Below are positions 25,101 to 37,020 of a DNA stretch of 64,000 nucleotides, piece after piece. A model generated the notes under the pieces. It was not told the DNA's origin and did no database searches. It was given only the letters and a program-made list of their open reading frames with translations. Position numbers and translations under genes: made by a program. This stretch comes from Cryphonectria parasitica EP155 (lineage: Eukaryota > Ascomycota > Sordariomycetes > Diaporthales > Cryphonectriaceae), in contig NW_024468914.1 of the NCBI RefSeq assembly GCF_011745365.1, positions 766,001 through 830,000 of the forward strand, given 5' to 3'. The stretch's first letter is position 1, and the number at the start of each line of letters is the position of its first letter.

Positions 25101-27667
25101 ATCTGAAGATCGAAGGGGCAGACCTCAATGCCACGACCAACCTTCCCAAGGCCGAGCATCCTCTTGACGAGCCCCACTTCATCGTCGGCGATCCCACCCA
25201 AGACGACAAGGCGAAGGCGCAGAAGATCTTCGATGGCAGCGAGGACTTTATACCCAAAGAGAAAGCCGCCTCGTGGATGGGCGAAGAAGGGCCCATCAGA
25301 CAGCGAACGCTTCGGGCCTACATGGACCTGTACGACTTTACAAACAAGAACATTGTCACATCGCTACGGGATGTCTGCAACAGGCTTATCCTCAGGGCAG
25401 AGACGCAGCAGGTGGACCGCATTCTCGTCACCTTTTCGAAGCGCTGGTGTGATTGCAATCCCCATCACGGATTCAAGTCCGTGGGTAAGTAATGCCCCTC
25501 TCTGGAGTCGCGCTGTGTATATTTTGTATGGATCAAACATGATACTGACACCGTCTTCCTTCTTCTCCTTCTCTAACTAGATGTCATCCACACCATCTGC
25601 TACTCGATCATGCTGCTCAACACAGACCTGCACATGGCCGACATCGAGTCCAAGATGACCCGCAGCCAGTTCATCAAGAACACCATGACCACAGTCAGAC
25701 AGGCTGTGGCCGAGTCCATACCCAACGCATACGATAGACCCAGCATCCTCCCAGGCAAGGGCTCTACACTCGACGATCGACGCCAGTCTCTGGAGAATAC
25801 CAATATCAATGAGAGGACCAGCTTCCGAAACTCGTTCATCAAGCTCCCTGGAAGGGCCGGGTCTGCACTGGGCGACGCGCCCACCGAGCTGGACGACTGC
25901 GGGCCTCTGGTGAAGTCCCCATTCGAGGGGTCTCTGAAGGCCTGGGAGAGCCAGATGGAGGTTGTGTTGAAGGACATCTATGCCTCCATCCGCGACGAGC
26001 GTCTGCCTCTGTATGGTGCGGAGCCTGTGCAGGAGCTGCCCTCGGCCGGTGGCCTGTCCGTCATGGGCATGCTGAAGCGCTCGCCCAGTGTGCTCAGCAA
26101 GGCGCCTTCAGAGAATCCCTCTGCTCGTGGACGGGTTGGACCGGAATCCATACGGGCAGGCAATGGACGATGGTCATCCAAGAGTCGGTCTCGGCCTCGT
26201 GGGTTCGGTAGCGCCGGCTTCGCGTCGAGCAGGACGAGTTTCGACGACGGTCAATCGCTGTGGAGTCCCGTCGACTCGGTCGCCACCTGGAGTCGGGCGT
26301 CCCTGGGTAGAACGCACACCTCGATGTCCATGGACTCGTTCGGCTCGCGCTTCCCTCGCGGCGACTACCAGCAGTCGATTGGGTTCGCCAATGCTCTGAG
26401 CCAGGCCATCATCCGCGAGGACCCGCGGAGCAGCGTCCCGTCGCTGGTCAGTGACGACCTGAAGACGACCCAGCTGCTCGACGACGAGTCTCTCGAGCTG
26501 GCCGGGCCGCCGTGGGTCAAGGAGGGCATTGTCATCCACAAACACCACCTCGACGGCGTCGACAAGAAGGCAAAGGATCGTAACTGGACCGAGGTCTTTG
26601 CCGTCATCCAGAAGGGCAACATCAGCATCTTTTCCTTCACGCCCAACAAATCCATGGGCCGTCGCAGCCGCAACGCCCCCAAGAAGGGTGCTGTTGTCGG
26701 CGGTGGCAACTGGCAGGAGAACGCGACGACGCTTGGCACCTGGAGCCTGCGCCTTACGCTGGCCTCTGCACTACCGCCACCCGGCTACTCGAAGCAGCGG
26801 CCGCACGTCTGGGCCCTGTCCCTGCCCACGGGCGCTGTGCACCTCTTCCATGTCGGCACGCCGGAGATCTGCAACGAGTTTGTTACGACGGCAAACTACT
26901 GGAGCGCCAGGCTCAGCACGCATCCGCTGATTGGTGGTGTTTCGAACATGGAGTTCGGCTGGAGCGATGCAATCATCAACAACGCCCTGGTCTCGGCCAT
27001 CAACGAGACAACAGGGCCTGCCGGGCGACAACGCAGCAGTAGCAATGCCGCGGCGCGCTCCAGCATGCACTCTCGTGGGAGCAGCTTCCGGTCCGTCGGA
27101 TCTTTTGACTTTGGCAGCTCGAACCCGCGCGCCGGCGGTGTGGCCGCGTCCAACAAGCTGCCCGGCGACATTGTCAATATCGCCGAGTGGACGCCGCCGA
27201 CGCAGTCGATGCGGCCATCCAATGCCTCCGAGAAGGATCAGCTGGATGCGCTCCTCAACTACGTCAAATCGATCGAGGAGGAGCTGCAGCAGCACAACGC
27301 ACTGCGCAGCCCCATGCTCCTGGCGTTCACGCCCAGGGGTTCCAATGCCCAAAAGGCCATGGCCAACTGGGAGCGCAAGAGCTCTTACCTGCTGCGCGAG
27401 ATTGTCAAGTTCCGCACGTACGTGGATATCCTGCAGCTTGCAGACACACGCAGGACGGAGATCTACAGGGAACGTGAGGTGGCCAGGCGTGCGGCGAGGG
27501 GCAGTCTCGACGTGGACAGGCTCAGTTCCGACATGGGTGAGGGCGTCGGTTCCTACGAGTTTGGAGGTGAGGACGGTGCCGAATACGAAAGGGGACGGAG
27601 GGTGAGCCGTGGAGGGTATGAGGAGGAGGAGGAGGAGGAGGATGGGGACACGACGCTGCGGGCGTGA
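22124..27667 (+). CDS. Sec7-PH domain Arf/Arl guanine-nucleotide exchange factor (Syt1-like)
   Basis: Exons 22124-25484 and 25581-27667 (intron 25485-25580, donor GTAAGT, branch ACTGAC, acceptor CTAG), 1,815 aa. The frame stays open upstream to 21854 but has no earlier ATG, so MPFSEDQQ at 22124 is taken as the start. Residues 1-1020 are Ser/Pro/Arg-rich and probably disordered. The Sec7 domain spans about 1026-1215: RAETQQVDRILVTFSKRW with the catalytic 'glutamic finger' at E1093, then, across the intron, ICYSIMLLNTDLH. A PH domain follows at about 1430-1570 (PPWVKEGIVIHKH) and a helical region at about 1669-1745. Order and length match yeast Syt1-type exchange factors, which activate Arf/Arl GTPases at the Golgi or plasma membrane. 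The usual PGEAQ loop reads RAETQ here. The C-terminus ends in an acidic GYEEEEEEED run. Confidence 0.93.
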
Positions 27668-28128
27668 GACGTTTCTTCGTCCTGTCTTGTGCTGCTGCAC
27701 ATGAGTTCCCACTCACTCACTCCCTCCCTCCCTGCCCTTACCACTCACTTTGCCCTAACGGCAATCAATCAACGGATGGATGCTCAACATTGGTGCTATG
27801 GTGGTAGCCCTCGCACTTCTTGATGGGAAACAATGATTAATTCCGATACTGTGTGGCCACCTTGTATCTTGTTTATATTTCTGCTTAGGAGGGCTGTTTC
27901 TTCTACTGAGCAGTGATGAGCGGTGACTTGTTCATGCCTGCCAAGCTACAAGTTTTCTTCTTTCTTTCTCTTTTCTTCTTTCCATTGCCATTCTTGATAC
28001 CCCACCGGTGCCTGCTCGCTACCAGGCAGCAGCTCCTTTTTTGTTGGGCATTGTTGATGACGGGTTGAGTTGGGGTTGCAGAAGAAGTTGGGGTTTTATT
28101 TTGTAGTTCTCTTTTTTCCCTTTTTCCC

Positions 28129-28150
28129 TTTTTTTTTTTTTTTTTTTTTT
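28129..28150 (+). repeat. Poly-T tract (22 bases)
   Basis: An uninterrupted run of 22 T about 460 bp downstream of the Sec7 stop codon, preceded by CT-rich DNA. Confidence 0.9.
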
Positions 28151-28738
28151 CATATTTCGGATTGTATTTATATAAACGACCCTGTAACTTTACATTACTT
28201 TATTATGTCTAATGTCAAGCGTTAGGAGTTGCTGGGTACATGGCCATGCATGGGCTAGATGGGCTTGGCTTCGGAATGGGAACGGAGATGAAAGAAGAAA
28301 AGAAAAAGAAAAAATGGGTGTGAGGGGTTTCTGGTGAGACAAAGAGGAGAGGAGAGGAGATGTGTGTGTGAGTGTGTGAGAGTATTTGCATATACTTTAA
28401 TGAGAATGAAAAAGAGAACGCTTCCGAAACTGAGGAGGAAATGATCCTTGCTTGTTTGTGTTTTGTCTGCAGGCTTTGCTTTTTTGCTTGGCTTTACTTT
28501 TCGCCTCTCGGAAAAAGAAGTCCTGGTGGTTGGCTGGCAACAACGAGGAGCGAACGACAGCGGAAGAAAAAGCAGAAACCTAAGAAGGTAAGACATGATT
28601 TTGTATTCCGTGTGTCTCGGAGCACGAATGGATTGTCCTGTCTCACACTCCCCTCCCCCCCCCAAAACCTTCTTCCTCTTCCAGTTGCCTTTCTTTTTCT
28701 CGGCCAAACCTTGCCAACGAAAGCCTCGCACAAGAAGC

Positions 28739-28752
28739 GGGGGGGGGGGGGG
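28739..28752 (+). repeat. Poly-G tract (14 bases)
   Basis: Fourteen G followed by TTTT; intergenic, between the Sec7 and P450 genes. Confidence 0.9.
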
Positions 28753-29034
28753 TTTTCGGTGTGGTGGAGTGGGAAATCTGACGGTTCAGCATAGTGTCGA
28801 TTGCACAGCTGAACCAATCCTTGACACACGCGGTGTGCGCCACTGACGCCTCTCACACGTCTTATCTTTTCCTCTGTTTTGGTGGGGGCGTGGTTTTCAG
28901 CTCATTACTTCCGTGCCTGGTTGGGAATAGGACGCCCTGCTGTGAGACATGACCACGGGTGGTTCTGACGTACACGGCGGCGGCGGGGGGAATACGTGGG
29001 CATGATTGCTTCGTTGTGTTTCTTTTGATCAAAG

Positions 29035-29062
29035 GTGTGTGTGTGTGTGTGTGTGTGTGTGT
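29035..29062 (+). repeat. (GT)n microsatellite
   Basis: About fourteen GT units, ~380 bp upstream of the stand-alone P450 start codon. Confidence 0.95.
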
Positions 29063-29444
29063 ACACATTGAATTGACCAGACAGGAAAAAGATTGTCAGA
29101 CATGGAGAAGAGGTGGTGGTCATACCAAGCTGGACGCAAGTGGTCCCCCCACCTTTCCTCCAAACTAAAGAAATAAATGAAAGGGAGGGAGGGAGGGAGA
29201 GATGTTCTCGCAAAGGTTTCACCCGTGGATTGATGTTGTGTGCCCATGACTACGGGGCAATTGTGTTCCAAAAGGTTGATCCTTTTTATTGTTGTTGTTA
29301 TTTTTTTTTTTCATTTTTTTTTTTCTGTTCTTGAATTATAAGCAACACCTTTCTCGCCGTTACGAAGAGATTCGGCGGTGGCAGCAGCGGCAGCAATAAC
29401 GCCTGAGAATCAACCAATCTGAGGATATCGACAACGAGCACATC

Positions 29445-31308
29445 ATGTCCCTGCCTATTCCTCGACCTCCAGGTATTCCACTTCTGGGGAATGTCTTTGA
29501 CGGTGAGTACACGCACAAGCATTCATTGTTCTGTTCTTCCTTCTTCTCCCTCTTATCTGTATTTGTATTACGGAGAGAATCACCAACCCCGAAAGAAAAA
29601 AGAAAGACAAAAGGAAGAAGAAAAGAAAGAAAGAAAAAAAGGGAAACTGACCACCCGAAAATGACAACTTATAGTAAACACCTCCAACACCTGGACGTCC
29701 CTGGCCTCCCTCGCCGCCAAGTACGGCGAGATCTTCCAGCTCACCGTCCTCGGCAAGACGGTGGTGTTTGTGGCGGGTGCCTCTCTTGCAGAAGAGCTAT
29801 GCGACCAGCGTCGTTTTCGCAAGTACGTAGGCGGGCCCGTCGTCGAGATCCGGCATGCCGTGCATGACGCGCTGTTCACGGCGTATGACGACGAGGCGAG
29901 CTGGGGGGTGGCGCATCGGATCTGTGCGCCTCTTTTGCGGCGGGAGGCGGTGGAGGGGTGGACGGGGGAGGTGGCGGTGCTGACGGGGGAGTTGGTTAGG
30001 TGGTGGTGTGAGGAAGAGGAAGGGGGGAAGAAGAAGAAGATGATGAAGAAGAAGAAGAAGAAGAAGAAGAAGAACAGGAGCAAGGAGGAGAGGGATGGGA
30101 AGAAGGTGGATGAGCAAGGAGAGGGAGAAGGGGAAGGAGGAGGTGATGATCATCAGCATCAACATCACCCTGACTCGACAAAGACACAGCAGCAGCAACA
30201 ACAGCAACAGCAAGAGGACGGCGTCCTGCTCATGACAGGACTAAACCGCCTCTCTCTGGAGGCGACCACCGCGACGCTCTTTGGGCGCAAGCTGGGCTGC
30301 ATCGCCGCAGCCCACGACGACCCGATGCTCGCCGCCATGGAAGACGCCACCTCGGAGGCGATGCGGCGGCCCACGCGACCAGGCCTCGTGAACTGGCTGT
30401 TCCACTCCCGGCGGTGGCGCGAGTCCAAGACGGCCATGCGCGAAGGGTATGCCGCGCCCGTCATCACACACCGCCGGCGGAACCCGACGTCGCGCCGCGA
30501 TCTGCTCGGGGCCCTGCTCAAGGGGCGAGACCCGGACACGGGCGAGGCCCTGCGCGAGAGCCAGATTGTGGACGAGGTGGTCACCATGCCTATCGGGAGC
30601 AGCACGGCGCCCTGTGCACTGGCTAGTGCCTTGTACTTTTTGTGCAAGAACCGGGAGTGTTTTGTGAAGGCGAGGAAGGAGGTGGATGAGGTGCTGGGGC
30701 CGTGGGTTGGTGGTGCTGGTGGGGGAGAGGAGAATACGGATGATGATGAAGAAGATGATGAAGAGGAAGAGGAAGAGGAAGATGTTCAAATGACCGCCGA
30801 GCAGCTGGGCCGGCTCAGTTACATCGAGGGCGTCGTGCGCGAGACCCTGCGCCTCTCTGCCGCAGCGCCTGGCTTCAACATCGAGCCCATCCCGCGGACC
30901 ACTGCCGCAGGCGACGTCGACACGGCGCCCGTCCTCCTCGGGGGTGGCAAATACGCCGTCACCCACGACCAAGCCATGATCATCGTCCTCGCAGGCGTCA
31001 ACACCGACCCGTCTGTGTTTGACGACCCTCTGTCCTTTCGCCCGGAGAGGATGATGCGCGAGGCGCTGGAGGCTCTCCCCGCCGGGGTCAAGAAGTGGTT
31101 CGGCAACGGGCGGCGCGAGTGTATCGGGAAGAACTGGGCCTGGATGTTCATGGTGACGGTCCTGGCTGTGCTGGTGCGGCGGTGTGATTTCGAGATGGTG
31201 GATGAGGAGGGCTGGACTTGGAAGCAGGATGGGTGGTTTAATATTCGGCCGGTTGGGCTGAGGATGAAGGTGACGAGGAGGAAGGCAGCGACGGCGGCGG
31301 CGGCGTAG
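29445..31308 (+). CDS. Stand-alone cytochrome P450, CYP505-heme-domain-like, with low-complexity insertions
   Basis: Exons 29445-29502 and 29675-31308 (172-nt intron, donor GTGAGT, acceptor TATAG), 563 aa. It starts MSLPIPRPPGIPLLGNV, like the P450 part of CYP505 proteins, and has no N-terminal membrane anchor. Landmarks: RETLR (ExxR), FRPERMM, and the heme loop FGNGRRECIGKNWAW with cysteine C502. It stops after the heme domain, with no flavin domains. Two insertions stand out: residues ~132-199 are a Lys-, Gly/Glu-, His- and Gln-run region (AAG, CAG/CAA repeats), and ~369-392 is almost all Asp/Glu. The I-helix reads IGSSTAP (326-332) where the neighbouring fusion has AGHETTSG, so the usual acid and second threonine are missing. 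It may be a paralog of the downstream fusion heme domain, needing a separate reductase, or with altered chemistry. Family is clear; activity is doubtful. Confidence 0.85.
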
Positions 31309-33284
31309 ATTGAGTGGAGGACAATCTTTGTCATTATGCGGTTCATTTGGATTGTTTTTCTTCACGATATATATTTTGGTTCCATGATTTACATACGCGC
31401 ATGTTTGCGTCGTCGACTTTGCTTGGCTGTTGCAAGTATTAAAAGGCTTTTCATGTTGTATTCAGGTCTGTACAGTTATGATTCAGAATAAACATTATTA
31501 CAATAATATTCAAGATTTATCAATTCTGCATAAGGCGCTATATATTTATACACTGAGAAGCAAGTCTTGAGTAAATCGAGACATCTACAAACCTCATGCT
31601 GGAATCCATTTCCATTGAGATCCCTCTTTGGTATATTCATTAAAGACGAAGGAATACTTCATATTGACTCTGTAATCGTCTCCAATTGAAGTATACTGTC
31701 TACAAGTGATGACTTCAAGGACTAGCTTGATATCACCTCGACACGGACAAATAGTACTTCGTATATATAACTTGGTGTTTTCATCTGTTGATCATTTTCG
31801 AAGAATAACAATAGGAAACAAAGAGGAAAAGAGGGGAGGAGAAGGAGAGGATGAGGGGACTGCATGACATTCCTTCGAAAGATAGCGTACGAGTATATGT
31901 ATTACACACGTGTTGTCCTCACACCTTGACACGTTTGAATCGTTACTATTGGTGTTTTCACGTTTGTTGTGGGCTTTGGCTCTGGAGTAATACTCAGTGG
32001 CTTGGTTCTACCATGATTTCTTGGTGTCTTTGGATCACTGGCTTATGCTTCACATGACTGGTAGTACCGAGGTAGCATGCCGGGCTGTTGATCACTCCAT
32101 GGTTGAAGCAACGGTAGATAGTCATCTTCTGTGGGTCTTACTCTGTCAAATGTATCTTACACTCTTGCTGTGGGTTCTACGGATTTCGGCCTGATGCCGG
32201 TCTGACTTGTCCAGCAAACACTTATTTCATGAGATGTTCTTGAAGAGCAATGAATACGCAAAGTACAAACGGGAAGAATCATGTACCAGACACATCTACT
32301 TGTGGTGAGTTTCGTCCATCTACATGAGTTCAACCTCTCAACTCCTTGTTCTTCTTCTTGCCTGCACGGAATCGCGGCACCGGCGCCTCGGACAACCGGG
32401 ATTCAATATGATCCTTAGCACAGAACAAAGGCAGGTCAGCACCCAAAATGTTTGGTAAGGATTTCAACCATTTTCCGAACACCGGACTCGTCAGGAACGG
32501 GGCTGTGGAACGGTGCCGAAACCGATCGCGAATAGCTTCCGCGGCGGATCTCACGGTCCAATGCAGAAACCCATTCGAGAAGCTGATGCAGCAGCACGAG
32601 GATCTCCATCCGTGTGCTTAAGTAGGCCCGTCGAGATAACCCTTCCTGAGGAGTCCCTTCATGTGATTTAAGAGAGTGGTCCTCACTTTTGAGATTAGAC
32701 AAGCGAAGGACACGAGGGCGAGGATGTATGCACAACCCTCGAGGGGCAAGGTGCACTCAAGTTGTAAGCGATGCGAGATCGACCGACCAACACCAGGTTC
32801 TGGCAGCATCTGACGCTCAAACGGGAGAGGATCTGACAGCCAATCACCCTCGCATCGTTATCGCTTTCGTTATAGTGTGCCCCCTTGCTGCATGGAACCG
32901 ACCCGGGCACAGCCTCCCAAGCCTATTTTATGCTACTAAGACAGCCGGACGAGCACGACACCGTAACAATTATATTTTGAATCCTTCTACTAAATGAATG
33001 TATAACTCCATGGCAGTCTCGGTGTCTATTTACTGTCCGTGATGGATGCTTCCTAGGATCACGACTTGAACAAATGTGCTCCACATTATAAAAACCACAC
33101 CAATTTCTACTTGTTTTCTTGTGTCTCATCATAAAGCACTTCATCGCTATCCAATTCCAACACGCAGCCTGGACAGAAAAGTCCCAAATACCCAATCTGA
33201 ACCGTCGCAACCTACAAAACTTCTCACTCAACTCCTACCGCCAATAACACCCAGTCCAAGCAATTTACACAAGATAAAGTGATT
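31309..33284. other. Intergenic region between the two P450 genes
   Basis: About 2 kb, partly AT-rich, with no convincing intact gene. A minus-strand frame at 32330-32809 is interrupted by one stop and is described separately as a possible relic. Confidence 0.5.
32330..32809 (-). pseudogene. Possible gene relic of unknown family
   Basis: On the minus strand the same reading frame runs from 32809 to 32330 with a single TAA at 32620-32618. The distal part (RHRSTAPFLTSPVFGKWLKS...) has a protein-like mix of residues, but I recognise no family and see no clean splice pair that removes the stop. It may be a decayed exon or chance. Listed only because composition differs from the surrounding AT-rich spacer. 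Confidence 0.15.
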
Positions 33285-36200
33285 ATGGCCGTGGCCACAG
33301 AGATCTCGGGCCCAAAGGGCCTTCCTTTCCTCGGCAACATTCTCGACCTCCAAGATGAAGTCCCCATCCGCGCAATCGAGCGCATAGCAGACATCCACGG
33401 CCCCATCTTCAAGCTACGCATGCCCACGAGGGACATCATCGTCGTAAGCGGCTTCGAGCTGTTTGACGAGCTGTGCGACGAGACGCGATTCTATAAACTC
33501 GTCGGTGGCAAGTTGGCTAGACTGAGTGAGGGGGACAAGGCGCAAGGGTTGTTTACCTCGTATGTCTTTTTGATACACTCTTACCAAAGTTTCTCTTCCC
33601 ACTCTTATGAAGACGTAATGGCATTTATTTTTTGCTGACGGATATATCGTGAACAGGCTCAGTGAGAAAGAGGAAGACTGGGGCCAGGCGCATCGAATTC
33701 TGATGCCGGCCTTTGGACCTCTGGCTATTGCGGATATGTTCCCAGGTGAGTGAGTGGGAAGGGAGGTTTTCCTAGCCAGCATAGAAATGCAGGACGATCC
33801 AGAAAAAAAAAAAAAAAAACAGACCTTGCGATGTTCTTCTTTCTAACATGGAGAAATCCTGTCCGCCCTTTTGTTTCTACACAGAAATGCACGACATAGC
33901 AAGCCAGCTCGTCCTAAAGTGGGCACGACAAGGCCCGCAGCACAGGATCCCGGCCTCGGAGGACTTCTCGCGCCTGACGCTCGACTCGATCGCGCTCTGC
34001 GCCATGGACTTTCGCTTCAACTCGTTCTACCAGGACGAGATGCACCCGTTCATCAAGGCCATGAACGTCAGCCTGGGCGCGGCGAACAGCTCCGGGCAGC
34101 TGGCCGGGCTGCTGTCGAGGCTGATGCCGTCGTACAACGAGCAGGTCAAGCAGAGCGCGGAGCTGATGGAGAAGACGTCGCGGGCGCTGGTGCAGCACAG
34201 GCGAGAGCACCCGACGGACAAGAAGGACCTGCTGAACTCGTTGATTTTCGGAAAGGACCCCAGGACGGGGAAGACGATGAGGGATGAGCTTATTGCTGCG
34301 AATATGCAGACATTCTTGGTCGCAGGTGAGTAGGAGAGAGAGAGAAAGTTCTGTGATCATCGTCGTCTTCCTTGTTGTCCTCACCTCCTTTGGTTCCTCT
34401 TCACATAAAACTGACAAAATTCGTCCTTACCCTCTCCCACAAAGGCCACGAGACGACCTCGGGACTTCTGTCGTTCGCCTTCCTGCAGCTCCTCAAGAAC
34501 CCCAAGGCCTACCTCACCGCACAGGCAGAAGTAGACCGTGTCGTGGGCAGTGTCCGCATCGAGCCCAAACACGTCAACGAGCTCAAGTACATCAACGCCG
34601 TCCTGAGGGAGACGCTGCGGCTCACGCCCACAGCACCGGCCTTCAGCCGCGCCGTCCGGCCCGAGAACCACGAGGAGACCGTGTACATTGGCGCCAAGAA
34701 CCCGGAGAGCACCAAGAAGTACGCCATCCCCCGCGGCAAGCCGATCATCTGCCTGCTGGGCAAGATCCACAAGGACCCCAAGGTCTGGGGGGACGATGCC
34801 GACGAGTTCCGCCCGGAGCGGATGCTGGACGAGAACTTTGAGAAGCTGCCCAAGAACGCGTGGAAGCCCTTTGGCACGGGCATGAGGGCGTGCATTGGGC
34901 GCGCGTTTGCGTGGCAGGAGGCGGTCCTGGCTGTTGCGCTGATCCTGCAGAACTTCGACATGACACTGGACGATCCCAATTATGAGATGAAGATTATGCA
35001 GAACCTCACCATCAAGCCCAAGGATTTCTTTATGAGGGCGAACCTCAGGGAAGGCATTACGCCGACGGTGTTGATGCAGAGACTGGCGGGCGACCACGAT
35101 GAAGCCGCCTATAGAGGAAGTGGACAGAATGGGACTGGTACTGCTGCTGCCGCTGCAAAGAAGAAGGAGGAGGCGGAGGAAACCGTCGATTCGAGCCACG
35201 AGCTGTCCATCCTGTATGGCTCAAATACCGGAACGTGTCAGGCCCTGGCACAGAAACTGGCTGCACAGTGTGCACAGAGAGGCTTCAAGGCCGAAGTCAA
35301 GACACTAGACCAGGTGATGGGCCGGGTGCCCAAGAGGAAGCCCACAGTGATCATCACAGCCTCGTACGAAGGTCTCCCTACCGATGACGCCGCGCGGTTC
35401 GTGGCGTGGGTAGAGAGCTTGGACGAGAACAAGGACAGGACGACAATGCCGCTCGAGGGCGCACGATTTGCTTGTTTTGGATGCGGCCACAGCGATTGGG
35501 TGTCGACGTACCAGCGCATCCCTAAGCTGCTCGACGAGCTGCTCGTGAAGGCTGGGGCGGAGAGGATCGCAGAGCGTGGGTGCTCGGACGTCAGTAAGCA
35601 GGATACCTTTGGCGATTTCGAGGCGTGGACGAACGGTCACCTGTGGCCGGCACTTGGTGCCCATCTCGGCTCGTCATCACCAGGAGATGATGGCTCGGCT
35701 TCGAACGGCAGCGCGGCAGCAGTGCCCATGCTGGAGGTCGAGCTCACCACGCAGGAGAGAGCGGCACACCTCCAGCAGAACGTCCAGTGGGCCAATGTCA
35801 TGAGCACCAAGGTCTTGACGGCGCCAGGGGAGCCCGAGAAGCGCCACATCGAGATCGAGCTCCCTTCCAACGTGACCTATAGCGCCGGTGACTACCTCGC
35901 TGTGCTGCCCCTGAACCCAAAGGAGTATGTCAGGAGGGTGATAAACCACTTCAACCTGCCGTGGGATGGAGTAATCACCATCAAGGCCGGGACCGCAACG
36001 ACCCTCCCTACGGGAACGCCGGTAGGCATCTTCGACCTCCTTCAGGGCTATGTCGAAATCTCTCAGCCAGCAACAAAGCAGGACATCAAGGTCCTGTTGC
36101 CCGTCTGCAGCGCTGACGACACTAGTGAGGACAACGGCGTCAGAAAGACCCTGACCTCGTACCTCGACACGACTGTCTTCGCTTCCGAGATCATCCAAAA

Positions 36201-37020
36201 GCGCATCACGATTCTCGACCTCCTCACACAGCACAAGACGGCGCTCCCTCTCCCCTTTAGCACCTACCTCGCCCTCCTCCCTCCCATGCGCACGCGGCAC
36301 TACTCCATCTCCTCCTCCCCACTCGCCTCGCCACACTCCGTCACGCTGACCTACAGCGTCCTGGACGCGCCCGCCTGGTACCAGCCCCCCATCCAGGCCC
36401 CTGCCTCAAGCCAGGAGGAGGTCCGGCAGCGGTTCCTGGGCGTGGCAGGCAGCTACATGCGGTCCCTGGCGGCGGGCGACCGCGTGCTGGTCTCGGTGCG
36501 CAGCACAAACAAGTACTTCCGCCTGCCTGTGGACCAGGAGCAGACGCCCATCGTGATGCTCGCCAACGGCAGCGGGGTGGCGCCGTTCCGAGGGTTCGTG
36601 CAGGAGCGGGCGACGCTGGTCCGCGAGGGCGGCAAGACGCTGGCGCCGGCGGTCCTGTTTGCGGGCTGCCGGCGCGAGGGCAAGGACCAGCTGTACGCGG
36701 ACGAGTTTGCCGAGTGGGCGAGGCTGGGTGCGGTGGACGTGCGGTGGGTGTTTAGCAGGGCGGTGCCTCGCGCCGAGGACGGCTGCAGGTATGTGCAGGA
36801 TCGCATGCTCAGGGACCATGAGGATGTCGGGAGGCTGTGGGAGCGCGGGGCCAGGTTTTATATCTGCGGCAGTAAGGAGCTCGCGCAGGGTGTTGGGTCT
36901 GTGGCGAGGAAGTTGTTTCTGGAGGCGGCCAAGGCGGAGGGGAAAGAGGTTACTGAGGAGCAGGTCAATACCTTTGTGAGGGGGATGAAGAATGAGAGGT
37001 TCGTGACGGATATCTTTTAG
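33285..37020 (+). CDS. CYP505-type self-sufficient P450:NADPH-P450 reductase fusion (P450foxy/BM3-like)
   Basis: Exons 33285-33559, 33657-33745, 33885-34325, 34445-37020; introns 97, 139, 119 nt with donors GTATGT, GTGAGT, GTGAGT. 1,126 aa, the usual CYP505 size. The heme domain (1 to ~480) has AGHETTSG in the I-helix across the third intron (~268), RETLRL (~324) and [15 protein letters not shown] with heme-ligand C418. After an Ala/Lys/Glu linker, a flavodoxin FMN domain begins at ILYGSNTGT (~524), with [13 protein letters not shown] and CFGCGHSDW. The FAD/NADPH part has RHYSISSS (~885) and [12 protein letters not shown] (~975), ending FVTDIF. Such soluble fusions hydroxylate fatty acids at sub-terminal positions using NADPH. 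All catalytic motifs are present. The first 20 residues lack a hydrophobic anchor. It lies 2 kb downstream of the related stand-alone P450, same strand. Confidence 0.96.

Larger units (their letters stand above)
27668..29444. other. Intergenic region rich in homopolymers and GT repeats
   Basis: Holds the 3' UTR of the Sec7 gene, a 22-base T run at 28129-28150, a G14 tract, a GT microsatellite and T-rich runs near 29308-29328 just before the P450 start. Open frames here are translations of low-complexity DNA and are not proposed as genes. Confidence 0.55.

Noticed and set aside
26771..27712. 313-codon minus-strand frame antisense to the Sec7 gene.
   Set aside because: Shadow frame with Arg/Leu/Val bias and no motif; Sec7-PH coding is clear on the plus strand.
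29995..30216. The Lys/His/Gln-coding block of the stand-alone P450 as an unrecognised intron (CTGAC and CAG near its end).
   Set aside because: No consensus donor in a matching phase was found; the frame is open throughout, so it is kept as coding, but RNA evidence could change this.
30241..31365. 374-codon minus-strand frame antisense to the stand-alone P450.
   Set aside because: His/Arg/Pro-rich shadow of the GC-rich P450 exon; the P450 motifs lie on the plus strand.
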